Assembly (NCBI GenBank): GCA_030407315.1
Contig: JALQPE010002790.1
Coordinates: forward strand, 38,563-102,562
DNA from: Asparagopsis taxiformis
Taxonomy: Eukaryota > Rhodophyta > Florideophyceae > Bonnemaisoniales > Bonnemaisoniaceae
Length of the DNA: 64,000 nt
Reading direction: 5' to 3'
This document shows, in pieces, positions 1 to 10,828 of the stretch; the first letter of the stretch is position 1; each line of letters begins with the position of its first letter. The notes beneath the pieces were generated by a model. It was given only the letters and a program-made list of their open reading frames with translations, was not told where the DNA came from and made no database searches. The position numbers and the translations under genes were made by a program.

Positions 1-567
1 GACAATGTCACCAACTAGAGTATGCAGTTGGGCCAATTTGGAAGGGTGGTCGTCCATTGCGTCGCTAGCTTCCGAAATCTCACGAAATTCAGTGGCGATT
101 TCTCCAGCGAGATGGCGCACGTACTCGTGACCCCACAAATGGGGCGGGTCGCTCGATCCGCGAAGTTTGAAATTTAAACTCTCGCATCGAGTATCGTCGC
201 CCATCGTCATCGCAAGAACGGAAAGAATGTCAGCGAGGAAAACTTTGTTGGGACCATCGGCAATTTTAGTGGCGTAATAGAGCTTGAGCGGGACGAAATG
301 CGGACGAAGAAATTTGAGTGGTTTGGGTACCGAGGTCATGGAGGATGTTGCGGATCGGATCTCTGAACGAATAGTTTCCAATGCGAGTTTCTGAACACCG
401 TCATCAGTGTCCATTGAGCGCTCAACACATAGTTCGAGCTTCTCTTTCAACGCGCGGTCCTCCTCGGATAGGTCTGCATCGGGTTCGTCGTCTTTTTTCG
501 CAGGCTGTTCCTTGACGCCATTTGCAGGTGGCGCCGGCGGTTTTTCTTGTTCTTCAACTCCAGCCAT
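1..567 (-). CDS. RPN1: 26S proteasome regulatory subunit RPN1 (PSMD2), N-terminal part, runs off left edge
   Basis: The minus frame is open from an ATG at 567 to the window edge (189 codons). After an acidic and Pro/Lys-rich start it reads SSMTSVPKPLKFLRPHF, LADILSVLAMTMGDD and LWGHEYVRHLAGEI, which are hallmark stretches of the RPN1/PSMD2 N-terminus. RPN1 is the large non-ATPase scaffold of the proteasome base; it docks ubiquitin receptors and shuttle factors in cytosol and nucleus. The start is supported by the context GCCATGG read on the opposite strand and by the expected short disordered N-terminus. The toroidal PC repeats lie outside the window. It is divergent from TRM112, sharing about 330 bp of upstream DNA. 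Confidence 0.93.
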   Translation of the reverse strand, partial: MAGVEEQEKPPAPPANGVKEQPAKKDDEPDADLSEEDRALKEKLELCVERSMDTDDGVQKLALETIRSEIRSATSSMTSVPKPLKFLRPHFVPLKLYYATKIADGPNKVFLADILSVLAMTMGDDTRCESLNFKLRGSSDPPHLWGHEYVRHLAGEIATEFREISEASDAMDDHPSKLAQLHTLVGDIV

Positions 568-895
568 GGTTGCGATATGTGACGATGGCGAATGGACGAA
601 TTGATTATGCAGGTAATAATACCAATCGAATCTGGAAGGTTGGGCGAAGCAAGTCCAGAAACGCGTGGACTCTGGAACGCTGCGGCGCTTCTACTGTGCT
701 GCGTGCCTTGACTGCACGGATCAGGCTGGAGCCTAAAAATATGCTTACAGAAGGCTCATCGATTCAGTAATTGAAATTGAAAAAATCAAATTGCGAAACG
801 TGTTTAATTGAGTCCACAAAGTGCCGCGTTTGCATAGATCGCTCACGCCGATGTAGATGAGCAAAGCCAGAGCACAATTGCAAAGCAACGTCAAC
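568..895. promoter_or_regulatory. Shared divergent upstream region of RPN1 and TRM112
   Basis: 328 bp separates the two divergent start codons. No ORF with recognisable homology lies here, so it must hold both promoters. No clear TATA box is placed. The stretch between about 760 and 800 is AT-rich. Confidence 0.5.
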
Positions 896-1333
896 ATGCG
901 ATTGTTAACTCACAATATGCTCCAGTGTCCACGGACACAAACCTATCCGCTGCAGTTGATCGCTGAAGAATGCGACGATGTCAGCGTTGAATACTCTGCA
1001 CCATTTATACAACGCATGCTCGGTCGTTTGGATTGGTCCGTGTTTCACGCTGCTGCGCAACAACTACCAGATCCCGAACTGATCAAGGCGCTGCCAGCGA
1101 CTGCGCCATCTGTCGATGCGGGAGACGACGTGCTGCGTGTTGTACATCGGGCACTCATGGAATGGCACGTCGTGGAAGGCAAATTAATTGCAGACGGCGC
1201 TGAATATCGTGTTTCTAACGGCATTCCTAATTTGGTATTAACCGAAGTTCGCAAAAATGAAGACCTGACAAACGGACAGGAGCATGACGCCGACGCACGC
1301 GCGAACAACAACGACACTATGGATGCGAGTTGA
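896..1333 (+). CDS. TRM112: TRM112-like methyltransferase activator subunit
   Basis: A 145-residue protein beginning MRLLTHNMLQC, the conserved TRM112 N-terminus. An upstream in-frame ATG at 857 would add 13 residues, but the family starts at MRLLTHN, so 896 is preferred. The central LGRLDW matches the family KLDW segment, and the C-terminal ALMEWHVVEGKL and RVSNGIPNLVLTE match the conserved HVVEG and GIPNMLL motifs. TRM112 is an obligate partner that stabilises several methyltransferases acting on tRNA, 18S rRNA and release factor eRF1. The N-terminal zinc ribbon looks reduced: the first loop reads QCPRTQTYPL. AATAAA at 1415 is a likely poly(A) signal. Confidence 0.9.
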   Translation: MRLLTHNMLQCPRTQTYPLQLIAEECDDVSVEYSAPFIQRMLGRLDWSVFHAAAQQLPDPELIKALPATAPSVDAGDDVLRVVHRALMEWHVVEGKLIADGAEYRVSNGIPNLVLTEVRKNEDLTNGQEHDADARANNNDTMDAS

Positions 1334-1414
1334 ACGGATTGTATTGTAGAACAGTGATTTATTAAAGAGGTCAACAACACCTCAACGTCGACTCGACCAT
1401 CAGTTTTTTTTCTC

Positions 1415-1420
1415 AATAAA
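1415..1420 (+). terminator. Poly(A) signal AATAAA of TRM112
   Basis: AATAAA lies 82 nt after the TRM112 stop and is followed by a T-rich run. This spacing is typical of a eukaryotic 3' end. Confidence 0.5.
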
Positions 1421-1812
1421 TTTTTTTCTGTAAAGAATCTTTGCTCTTGTCCATCCTTCCTATACCGACCGACCGTCCGTCTCAGACCAATCTACAATCC
1501 TGTCGCCACAGCCACATTCGAATCTACAATGCAGCAATTCTTCCGCAACACAAAGCTGTACCAACTGATACGCCAAGCCAGCGCTGAGATGCGATCACTC
1601 CGCATCGCAGAACATCGCGCGTCGTTAAAATTAAAGCGTGCCGCAGTCCGCATGCGAGTCATATATCAAATCCAACAATCCCAACTAGAACAAGTTCGTA
1701 ACGCACACCAACCTATTCCACAATCCACAACCACACAAACCACTAACCAAATCACACTGCGCTCGCGCAACAACAACCGACACAGAACGCGCTACGAATC
1801 GAAGCAGCACGC

Positions 1813-2274
1813 ATGGCGTCCCGACTCCAGCAAGCGAGACGTGTCATATCAGCGCATGAAGCGGTTCGCAAACAAATGGACCAGGCAGCACAAGCGGCCG
1901 GTGTGCAACTTCCGTCGTCTACAAACGCTGCACAGACGCAGCGTGCGCAAGCGGACGAGTTTAAATCGAAAACGATTCAAAATGTGCAGAAATTGATCCC
2001 GACCACCGGCGTTGCTGCGAGCAAAATGGCATCTCAATTGCTGCGCGATAGCGTGAAAGACGTCAAGATTGGCAACGATGATCCGACGCAAATGAGCGTG
2101 CAAATGATCGTCGGTCTCGCGAAACAGGTCGGCGCTTCGAAAGAGGAAATGGAACAGATTTTGCAACAGGCCGCACCGGATGGACAGATTATTCCAGAGT
2201 TACGCGACGGCGTTATGAAGGCTATGGACGAGGCCAACTCGTCGAAACAGCGCACGAGCGCGGAGCAGGTTTAA
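1813..2274 (+). CDS. Unknown helical protein, possibly the second exon of a longer gene
   Basis: 153 codons from ATG 1813 encode a Gln/Ala-rich, strongly helical protein (MASRLQQARR, then a segment around SVQMIVGLAKQVGASKEEM). I do not recognise the family. The frame stays open upstream to about 1747. GACACAG ending at 1785 matches the acceptor of the syntaxin intron in this window, with ACTAAC (branch-like) about 40 nt before it, so an intron ending at 1785 is plausible. An ATG at 1529 opens a basic helical stretch in another frame that could be exon 1, but no donor joins the two frames cleanly at that acceptor. An alternative acceptor at 1807 with the GT at 1698 does keep frame. Confidence 0.45.
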   Translation: MASRLQQARRVISAHEAVRKQMDQAAQAAGVQLPSSTNAAQTQRAQADEFKSKTIQNVQKLIPTTGVAASKMASQLLRDSVKDVKIGNDDPTQMSVQMIVGLAKQVGASKEEMEQILQQAAPDGQIIPELRDGVMKAMDEANSSKQRTSAEQV

Positions 2275-2484
2275 CACCGCGTCTTGGTCAGCATCCGTGT
2301 AAAGCGTGTTGCGTTCGTACCTTTTGTTTTTACGTGGCCACGTCGACGTGGCTGGCATAAATTGATGTATTCTACTGTACACAGAACATATTTTAGATCC
2401 CGTCTCCGAACAACTTGACCACTCTCATCTTCATCTCGCTCCCGCTGCGTTGTCGATTCCCTCAATTTGTCGTCCGTCCGTCAA

Positions 2485-3477
2485 ATGAACATATCCTCAG
2501 CAAATCAAAGAGCGATATCACTCGCGCTCTATTCGCCGGCCACTGCACCGACAAACTTTTCAGACCCTGACGCATTCCAGGAACTAACGAGCACGATAAT
2601 CGAAGAACTCGATCCAACCAGTCCAATACCAACCTCCGCCGCTCAATTCGAGCACGCACTACAACAATATGCACGCAAAATCGGATTCCTCGGCGACGTC
2701 CACGATCGAAATGCCCTGCTTTCGTTCCTACTAACCGCTCTCCAAACGCACCGCATACTCGCGCAACGACGCCATCGCAAGCAAATCGACGTCAAACAAC
2801 ACGCGACGCCCGACGAACAATTCGCACAAAATCTCTCCCGTCTCTGTATTGCCACTGCAACACCAGTCACCAACGCTGAAAACCTGCACCAACCCTCCCA
2901 AATTGCCCAATTGATCGCCTCCATGCACGCCGCCTCTCCGTCTCGAATCGACGCATCCCGTCTGGGCGAACCACTCCTCGCCACGCCACTCACCGCCTCT
3001 CAAATGCAGCTCGCGCGCCAGACTGCGCACCAGCTGCACGAGGAGCATCAGCTACGCAAGGCATTGCTATTGAACCGCCTCTTCGTCACCATAGAGTCTT
3101 TTCGATACTCTTTGCTGGCGCAAAAATCTCAATCGCGTATATCAGCTATAAAGCGCACCGTTGAACGATATGTCGATGCGCAGAACCCAATCACGCTGTA
3201 TGATGCCATCACAGCGCGTGAATACATGCTCCGTTCGCCGCGCATTTCTGGTAGTAGACAACAGATTGGCGCAAATGTACAGCCAGAGGCTGCCGTGAAG
3301 ACGATTTTGATGGGCGCGGTTCCGGATCGTGGGGGTCGTGTTGGTAAAGCTACTATGGGTGACATGCCCGCTTTCACTGCTCGTGTCGAAGGAGGAAAGC
3401 CTGTTCGAACGAAAGGGAGAGATGAAAAGGCGACGCAACGAAAGGGTAAGGGGGGAAGAAAGAGGCGGGGTAGATGA
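2485..3477 (+). CDS. FAM98 family protein
   Basis: 330 residues from the first ATG in frame. The C-terminal third carries the FAM98 signature: RKALLLNRLFVTIESF followed by a helical segment, then TILMGAVPDRGGR (about residues 273-285), as in animal FAM98A/B. A basic Gly/Arg/Lys tail follows (GKGGRKRRGR), a reduced version of the Gly-rich tail of the animal proteins. In animals FAM98 is part of the RTCB tRNA-ligase complex and of an arginine-methylation-linked complex; whether that holds here is inference. The gene is convergent with the DPE2 gene, with 309 bp between the stops. Confidence 0.85.
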   Translation: MNISSANQRAISLALYSPATAPTNFSDPDAFQELTSTIIEELDPTSPIPTSAAQFEHALQQYARKIGFLGDVHDRNALLSFLLTALQTHRILAQRRHRKQIDVKQHATPDEQFAQNLSRLCIATATPVTNAENLHQPSQIAQLIASMHAASPSRIDASRLGEPLLATPLTASQMQLARQTAHQLHEEHQLRKALLLNRLFVTIESFRYSLLAQKSQSRISAIKRTVERYVDAQNPITLYDAITAREYMLRSPRISGSRQQIGANVQPEAAVKTILMGAVPDRGGRVGKATMGDMPAFTARVEGGKPVRTKGRDEKATQRKGKGGRKRRGR

Positions 3478-3786
3478 TCGATATGTCGACCTCTGTATTG
3501 AAGAGTTCCATGCACGGGGGATGTAGGTGTTTCGTGGCTATATGTGTAAAGTTGGAATCTCCTGCAGTAGTGGGTCCCTTTCTTGAGGTACAAACAGATG
3601 TTCGATACCCAACGCTATACCGTTTCCCCACCAAATAGGATGTACACGTCTTATCTGAATGACCACATATTCGAAGATACAGTCACAAAATCTTTATAAT
3701 CGTTTTATATATCTACCTATTCGTCGCCCGGCTAAACGCACCTCGAAAGGGCGTCGCCTGCAACCTGCTGTCAGACCTGAACCGGA

Positions 3787-6699
3787 TCAATATGCCGCTC
3801 CTCTTCTATGTGTCTTATTCAACTGCGCCAAATGCTGCAGAAACTCTTTCTTCTCCAGTATTGTCTCAATATCCAAGTGCAAACGGAAGCACCAAATATG
3901 GTCCGGATTTGACGGATCGTTAATCTGCTCCGCCGCCGCATCTTCACGCCGCAGTCGCGAATCCATGCCGAGCAAATCCTGCAGAGGAAATATGGTCCAC
4001 ATGGCCGGACTGGCCAAATGATCAGTAACGGCCCACTCTAAAATTTCTGGCGTACATTCCTCTGGCGGACCTTTCCCGTCGCGTTTCATCAGTTGAGTCC
4101 AATACTTCCGGCGCTGATCTGTAGGTATTTCCTCCCACCAGCCGCGGAACGTGCTTGTGTCATGCGACGATGTCGTCGCAACACATTCGTATTTGTATTC
4201 CGATGGCACGCCAAAATCTGCGTCACCGGCAGGCATTCGTTGCACGGCCAAACTTAAGATACTCGTCTCTTCCATGACGGACGGGACGCAATTGGGAATC
4301 AATCCAAGATCCTCTCCACAGACCAGCATGTTACTCGCCGATTTCATCATTGGCAGTCGTTCGAGGCCGTTCTTTTTCCACAGATCATCCTGTCGTCGCA
4401 GGAAATATTGCTCATGTAGACTGTAGAGCGCCGCTTTCCAATCGTTGGGTAGTTCGGCATAGCTCGACGTAGTCTGCATCATGAAGCGCGGATGGAACAT
4501 GTCTGGTTGCTCAATATCAACAACCAAACAGACGTTGTTAAACAGCTGCGAAAATTTGTTCCTCATTTCATTGTTGTGCTGTCGCTGTGAGTCGGATGTA
4601 TCCTCAGAAATGGGGAAGAACTGGTCAATCTTACGCTCCGTATCAACCTCGGGCTTGAATTGGAGTCGATCATTCCACAGTGGCTCAAAGAATTGATCCT
4701 TGACTTTCCACCATTCATCTTGAAATGTTTGCTGAAGAATGCCATCTCGAACATACGGCTTAACATAGCGATCAATATCCCACAAGCCCAACGACTCCAA
4801 TTCCTGGCGCGTGATGGGATGGGCGGGAAAGAAGCGACCGCAATTGCCGGTGCGAAACTGGGCCGGTATCTCCCAAATTCTGAAGAAGCCCAAGATGTGG
4901 TCGATTCGATACGCATGGAAATAATTGCTCATATGACCTAAGCGACTGCGCCACCACGCATAGTTGTCCTTGCTCATCGCATCCCAGTCGTACGTCGGAA
5001 ACTCCCAATTCTGTCCGTGCGCAGAGAAGAAATCGGGCGGCGCTCGAGCTTGCATGTCGAGACGGAACAAATGCGGATTCACCCATGTATCCACACAGTA
5101 CCGGTTCACACCGATCGGTAGGTCGCCTTTGAAAACGACTTGATGTTCGGCTGCGTATTGCGCCGCCGCTGAAAGCTGCTTGTGCAGATGAAACTGTGTG
5201 TAGTATGCGACGCCAAAGTAATCAAAATGAAAAGTATCTGGCGCTGCAAGGTCGCATATCGCGGATGGCGTTATCGACTTGCGAGCACCCCACTGATCGT
5301 AATTGGAGCTTCCATTCACCTCCATGAGAAAACGGAAGGCGGCATACGGAACAAGCCAGTTTTGATTCTCTTCAAACCAGCTTGTAAACTCTTTCGACTC
5401 GAGAAATTCATTCTTCTGTAACTTGTACATGCGGCGAATATATCGAAGCTTCACGTCGATAACTTTCATGTAATTAATCTTGTCCAAACTATTCAATCGT
5501 TTGCGATCTGCTTCGTACTCTTCCTGCATCTCAGGCGACATGGTTCCCAAAGCTTCGATATTGATGTACTGCGGATGCAGTGCAAACGATGAAACGGCAG
5601 AGTATGGATAACTGTCACGGTAGTTATTATTGGAAGTCGTATCGTTAATCGGGAGAAGTTGCAATAACTGATAACCAGCTGCAACACAAAAGTCAACAAG
5701 CTTTGGCAAGTCATTGAATTCGCCAACGCCACATGACGTAGCCGATCGAATTGAAAAAACTGGTAAAGCGACACCAGCGCCCTTCCAACACGTCGGATAC
5801 GCCAGAGAACATTCACTAGGCGCCAGAACGATCGGAGCAACGCCCGCTTTCAACGCCAGAAACTTTTGATCATCCTCATTCAACTGCAATTTCCTTTCCC
5901 TTGTATCTTGCACAACGAGTTTCTTCGTCTCCTTATCCCTGATCAAAAAGCGATAAGAAACATCGGTGGCATCAGCCAGCATGGGAACTGCGCCTGTCCA
6001 AACGGGACTTTCAACATCGGACAATGCCACCGCATCTTCAACGGAATCATTCCCCAGCGTTTCCGAACTGCCACAAACGCACACTTCATGGCCGAGAAGC
6101 ACACGCTCCGCAAACACAGAAAACCGCGCCACATAAGCGCCGCGACCGAACACCAGCGCCTTACTGAGCGCGATGGAGTCTCTCGCGGCGGCCACCTTGG
6201 CGCCCTCGCGGTCGTCAAGCGGGCGTCGGAAGATGACGTCGGTAAATGCAGCGGTGGAGAATATCTCCCGCGACGCATCCGGTTTGGAACGCCATTCATC
6301 TCGTACGAGATAGTCGCCCTTGAGCGGTCGTAAATCGAGATTCAACTTTCTAGCAGAGCCGCTTTCCCATTTGATATGGCCTCCATCCTGTTCCGACGCC
6401 TTTAATCCGTACTTGTACTGCAGCGGCTCCGTGCAACGGAACTGTTCCAGTTGTATCGTCCACACGCCCGGAGATTCAAACGACATGGCAACTGCAGCTT
6501 TGGGGGAAAATGAACCGAGAATCGATGTGGAGCCCGAGAGCACGATCGATTCGCCGAAACGAGTGTCGGCTGTGACGCAGAAACGCAGCGTTAGCGATGA
6601 GTTTTGCGCATCTGCATCGTTGGACGGCTTGGCTTGCGCCGGCTCGATCGTTAGGGAAGATAGGGCTTCCGGGGTGTCATCCATGGCTTTGAGCAGCAT
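3787..6699 (-). CDS. DPE2: Cytosolic 4-alpha-glucanotransferase (DPE2 type, CBM20-CBM20-GH77)
   Basis: 970 residues from ATG 6699; a second ATG 15 bp downstream (6684) is also possible. Two N-terminal starch-binding CBM20 domains (about residues 35-133 and 181-278) precede a GH77 amylomaltase domain. Catalytic signatures are present: YRIDHILGFFRIW (nucleophile Asp near 600), CGEDLGLIP (acid/base Glu near 796) and SSHDTSTFRGWW (Asp near 847). The long insert between the first two is the hallmark of DPE2 as opposed to plastid DPE1. The enzyme moves glucosyl units from maltose to a soluble glucan in the cytosol. A two-CBM20 DPE2 suits an organism that stores starch in the cytosol, such as a red alga. 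Length matches plant DPE2 (about 950). Confidence 0.93.
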   Translation of the reverse strand: MLLKAMDDTPEALSSLTIEPAQAKPSNDADAQNSSLTLRFCVTADTRFGESIVLSGSTSILGSFSPKAAVAMSFESPGVWTIQLEQFRCTEPLQYKYGLKASEQDGGHIKWESGSARKLNLDLRPLKGDYLVRDEWRSKPDASREIFSTAAFTDVIFRRPLDDREGAKVAAARDSIALSKALVFGRGAYVARFSVFAERVLLGHEVCVCGSSETLGNDSVEDAVALSDVESPVWTGAVPMLADATDVSYRFLIRDKETKKLVVQDTRERKLQLNEDDQKFLALKAGVAPIVLAPSECSLAYPTCWKGAGVALPVFSIRSATSCGVGEFNDLPKLVDFCVAAGYQLLQLLPINDTTSNNNYRDSYPYSAVSSFALHPQYINIEALGTMSPEMQEEYEADRKRLNSLDKINYMKVIDVKLRYIRRMYKLQKNEFLESKEFTSWFEENQNWLVPYAAFRFLMEVNGSSNYDQWGARKSITPSAICDLAAPDTFHFDYFGVAYYTQFHLHKQLSAAAQYAAEHQVVFKGDLPIGVNRYCVDTWVNPHLFRLDMQARAPPDFFSAHGQNWEFPTYDWDAMSKDNYAWWRSRLGHMSNYFHAYRIDHILGFFRIWEIPAQFRTGNCGRFFPAHPITRQELESLGLWDIDRYVKPYVRDGILQQTFQDEWWKVKDQFFEPLWNDRLQFKPEVDTERKIDQFFPISEDTSDSQRQHNNEMRNKFSQLFNNVCLVVDIEQPDMFHPRFMMQTTSSYAELPNDWKAALYSLHEQYFLRRQDDLWKKNGLERLPMMKSASNMLVCGEDLGLIPNCVPSVMEETSILSLAVQRMPAGDADFGVPSEYKYECVATTSSHDTSTFRGWWEEIPTDQRRKYWTQLMKRDGKGPPEECTPEILEWAVTDHLASPAMWTIFPLQDLLGMDSRLRREDAAAEQINDPSNPDHIWCFRLHLDIETILEKKEFLQHLAQLNKTHRRGAAY

Positions 6700-7398
6700 G
6701 TCTGGATGATGGGATTGGATCAACCGCTGTCGGTCGCCCGGGTGATAGATAGATAGATAGACGGACGCGTTGATCTCATGGTTGAGGAGATGCAGGTGCC
6801 GTATCAGCAAGTGGATGTTTTGCGTGAAGATGATTCGCGGAAAGTTGTGCTGAAGATACTTTATTGCGCATGATGCGTCTCATTGGCTGGCGAATTGAGA
6901 CAAAATTATACCTGAAATTGATGCCGTGCAACTTGCACCAGTTGATTTCTGATGGCTCAGGTCGCTTACAACCAACTTTCAACGAGGCGGAACTCGCCCG
7001 CGTATGAAGCTCTCAAGTGACAGCCAATTGCTGGTTGTGACGAGTCCGTTCGGGAAGATTGCGTGCGCAACAGTTGCGCAGCTTTGGATCGTACCATCCA
7101 TGGATTGCGACCGATGATTCAGACAACTTGACGTATGATGTTCACTATTTGCACAGACCTATCTCTAGCGTGCGTGACCTACGTCTGAGATAGAAGCGCG
7201 ATCGAAACCATTCCAATCTACATCGCCACACGGTCGAGCTGTCGTATTCGACGTACAACCATCCCTGTGGTTGTTTCCTACAAGCCCGCGTCGCGTCATC
7301 GCCACGCGCGCATCGACACGAATTCCGCTCGGCGCACAATCCAGTTGGAGTCTGGGTGATATACACACGGATAAAACAAATTTTCTATTTCAACTCCA
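6700..7398. other. Intergenic: DPE2 upstream region and OSCA 3' flank
   Basis: No coding region is supported. A short GATA microsatellite lies around 6745-6762, close to the DPE2 start. The 5' UTR and promoter of DPE2 must lie here on the minus strand, and the 3' end of the OSCA transcript ends here. Confidence 0.5.
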
Positions 7399-9600
7399 TC
7401 ACGGACCCTCCAGTTCGAGCGTCTGCTTTCGAATATGTGGAGCTATTCCACTAAGATCTTCCTCATCGCCAATCGGCCGCATGCCTGGATGAATGTACAA
7501 GTCAACGAAATGCTCCGGCACAACATCTTCAATTCCGTCGCGTTCGTCCGCGAGGCTCAGATCGATCAGCGTACCAAACTTGGCGCGTAGGAAGAACGTC
7601 TTGCGACAGTATCGATGAAACGCCACGGAAATCAAGAACGACAATCCAGCCAGTACAGCTTGTGGCGCCGCAAGTTTCAAACTCATGATTGCGATGATGG
7701 AAACTTGATGCACGTACAACCCGAACAGAAGACCGGCCCACGACGCGCGGAACATGATGCCGCCGCCTTCGAACATCGGCCGGTGCGAGTACAACAGCAC
7801 GAATTTCGTGCACATGTACGCCACGCAATAGTAGATCAACGCGACGACGCAAATCAACGGCGCGATCGTGGAGTATACATAGGCGATTAATGAGAACATC
7901 GTGCAGAGAGCGTACAGTTTCGTAAACGGATACGCAGCGAATATTCCGTCCGCTTTTCGAATTTCACGAATCGTTCGCGCTCCTCGCATCAGAAATGGTC
8001 GCACCAGAAGACGACCAATGTTCAACATCCCCAGAGCACTGCCGAGAAATGCGTTTATCAAGACGTATTTCATTAGGAACGTTGCCTGTGCCGGAACGCT
8101 TACCGAGAGCAATGATACTATGGACGACGGGTTTTCGAAAATCTCTTGCAGTTTCTTCAACACACTCCCGATGATGACCACGTAGAAGAAATTGGACATT
8201 GTGTAAAACATGAATAGATAACTTCGAATCTTGGCCTCCACATTCGGCAGCGTATGAATTCTCTCAAAGGAAATGATCACACGGATGATGAGCGGAATGA
8301 GTTGCAGTAACAAGAACAGCAATAAAGGAGGTAAGAACCCCTCAATAAATGATGCCAACGCAGGGCTGTTCTCCTGAATGTCGGCAAGAAAAGTCAAGCT
8401 CGGAAATCGTTTCACAATCTCTGGGAAATGTCGCAGTCCCGAAATAAATCCGGCAGGAACAGACCAGATCACTGTCAGAGCAACAACCAACCCAAATGTC
8501 ACATACTGACGAACGCTTCTCGTCATGCCCATAATATCAATTCGATTCCAATTCACCCCACGGGGTTCCGCCGCACGCGACACCCTCCACTCATTTTCGC
8601 TCTTCCAAATCGGAGCAATCGCAGCGAAAGAAGCGGCGCGTTTACTCCGAAACACCACAATAGCCCCATGTGTCATCGGCGCAAACGAGTCCAAGTCGCT
8701 TTCCTTCTCACGAACCCGTTTGGCCAAAACATCCTGCTGAGCTGACCAATATTCCAGAGCATCGCATTTCCTTCCTCGATGCCGCGTCGTCGGCCTCCGT
8801 CCATACTTTGCGTAGCGCTCATCCATAACCACATCCCACTCGGCACGCTCGCGTCTCGATACTGCCTTGAGATACTTGTTCTTCAATCCGTACAGCTTCT
8901 CCGCATCGCGTACCTGGTGAATCTTCACCACCTCCCCCGGAAATATAGTATCAAACATCCTGAATATCGCCTCCTCATTCCGACTAGCGGCAGGGATGTC
9001 CATCACAATCGCCGCAAAATTGGACGGATTATTCGAGTCGGCGCGATACTGGCGTCGATATTTTGTGTACGCCTTGATGTCCCAATAAAGAAAGTAACAT
9101 ATCGTCGCAACCACGAAAAACTCCGACACAAGCGTCACCCACAACCGCCCCGACTTGTCCGGCACGTTGGCAAGACTCACCACTTCAATCCCCACCGCGC
9201 GGCGCGGATCGCCCTCCGGCAAGCCTGTATCGGCGGTGATATAGGTCGGGTACAAAACAATAGCAGTGAACAAGGACAGCACGGCAAACACCTTGATCTG
9301 CGACACAATAAAGCGCAGATACATCGCGACGTCAAGCCCGTGCGTCTTGACGATTTGAGCTTCCGGATACTGGAAGGTCGGAATGGTCCAGCTGAGCGGG
9401 CCGTTGGGCGGGCGCGGCAGGGCGAAGAACGGGGTGCCGTCGTAGTTTGTCCATTGCGGGTCGTTGGATGCGCGTTCGCGATAAAAGTAGATTCCCGGAT
9501 AAAAATATCGCAGCACATCGAATACCACGAGCACCACGACGAGGATGAACACGCCGAGGCCGAGATTGCTCAGCACGCCGAGCGACTTGGAGTCGACCAT
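7399..9600 (-). CDS. CSC1/OSCA/TMEM63-like mechanosensitive or osmosensitive cation channel
   Basis: 733 residues from ATG 9600. An N-terminal TM (LGVFILVVVLVVFDVL) precedes RYFYPGIYFYRER and two further TMs. Then comes a long cytosolic domain with a NPSNFAAIVMDIP strand and a TMTHGAIVVFRS-like segment, followed by the 7TM core beginning near WNRIDIMGMTRSVRQYVTFG. The core includes PALASFIEGFLPPLLLFLL and RSYLFMFYTMSNFFYVV, typical of the RSN1_7TM/DUF221 family. OSCA/CSC1 proteins form dimeric channels opened by membrane tension or hyperosmotic stress. Length and topology match the family. No intron is needed. Confidence 0.92.
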   Translation of the reverse strand: MVDSKSLGVLSNLGLGVFILVVVLVVFDVLRYFYPGIYFYRERASNDPQWTNYDGTPFFALPRPPNGPLSWTIPTFQYPEAQIVKTHGLDVAMYLRFIVSQIKVFAVLSLFTAIVLYPTYITADTGLPEGDPRRAVGIEVVSLANVPDKSGRLWVTLVSEFFVVATICYFLYWDIKAYTKYRRQYRADSNNPSNFAAIVMDIPAASRNEEAIFRMFDTIFPGEVVKIHQVRDAEKLYGLKNKYLKAVSRRERAEWDVVMDERYAKYGRRPTTRHRGRKCDALEYWSAQQDVLAKRVREKESDLDSFAPMTHGAIVVFRSKRAASFAAIAPIWKSENEWRVSRAAEPRGVNWNRIDIMGMTRSVRQYVTFGLVVALTVIWSVPAGFISGLRHFPEIVKRFPSLTFLADIQENSPALASFIEGFLPPLLLFLLLQLIPLIIRVIISFERIHTLPNVEAKIRSYLFMFYTMSNFFYVVIIGSVLKKLQEIFENPSSIVSLLSVSVPAQATFLMKYVLINAFLGSALGMLNIGRLLVRPFLMRGARTIREIRKADGIFAAYPFTKLYALCTMFSLIAYVYSTIAPLICVVALIYYCVAYMCTKFVLLYSHRPMFEGGGIMFRASWAGLLFGLYVHQVSIIAIMSLKLAAPQAVLAGLSFLISVAFHRYCRKTFFLRAKFGTLIDLSLADERDGIEDVVPEHFVDLYIHPGMRPIGDEEDLSGIAPHIRKQTLELEGP

Positions 9601-10828
9601 GCAGGAATGGGGCGGTGTGTTTGTCGGGGAGGGGGCACGACCGCACGCGCAATGGTGGAGATGTGGACTTGCGGGGTGGATGGGCGCGCAGATGAAGGGT
9701 GGGACAGATGCGGTGGAAGCAATGACGGGGAAGGAAGAGGTGCTATGGTGTATCGCGATACAATGTATGAACGAGTGATGTGGAGCGGTGCGTGTGAGCG
9801 GGGACGCTATTTCTGATGGATGGATGGAGATTGGGAAAATAGTGCAAACGCATCTGGATGGAGTTGTATTGTAACCGATGTAAGTTGTCCAGAGTTGTGC
9901 GTGTGTTGTGGTGCGACGAGCGATGGGTGGAGTGATCGCTGTCGGCCGTTACAGATATGAGACCAACCGGTGTAAGTGTGCGGGTAGCACTGCAGACGTG
10001 TGAGACGGAGCGCAGCGAGTTTGTCCTGATCATTGACACGTACCAACTGGTAGCGTAGCGCGTGCACGTATGTACGTCCAGCGCTCGACCGTCGCGGACG
10101 CGCAGTGGTCTGCGAGGCGTCGGTTGGTCGCGAGACGTGGGCGCTTTCAAACATGGATCAAATTTTGGCTTTTGGTGCGCTGTCGCGCGTGCGAACGGTA
10201 CCATGGAATGTTCGGAAAAACGTGCCCTCAGGAAACAACCTTCCACCAATGCCTTCCGAGTGCACTTGGCATCATACGCGCAACACAGGTCTAGTTGTCG
10301 CGGTCACGGTCTACACACCAATTGCACACGGCCAAGTGGCGGTGCCATGTGCTGGAAGGATCAGATCAGATCAATTGGATCATCGTGAGTCATATGCGCA
10401 GCGGATTCATAGTCACGGTAGTCACAATCTGGACTCGACTCAGCTTACATGTATTCATTCATTCATTCGAGCACTCATTTATACGGCCAATGAAATCAAT
10501 CAATCAATCGCTGTCGACACGGAACTATCTCGCTGCACTGGTGAGGGACAGTGCCAATCTATGTGACGCATCACTGTTATTGTCCATTCTTTTCAATGAC
10601 TCCCGCATTGCATCGCGTCGCATCGCATGTAAGCGCACCGCACCGCACCGCAAACACTCCAACGCCGACCGACCCCGTATCTACGTGTCAGCTTCTTTGC
10701 CGCTCATGTGATTGATACGTGTGCTCGATGTACTTGGTGTCGATCCGCCCCTCGACCTCCAGTGTCCACCTGTGCACGGTTACACGTTTGCACGTGTGAC
10801 CGCTGGCATGCCCCACCATTTCTCATCC

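Noticed and set aside
8779..9816. 345-codon plus-strand ORF
   Set aside because: It is antisense to the well-supported OSCA/CSC1 gene, is rich in Arg/His, and has no homology I recognise.
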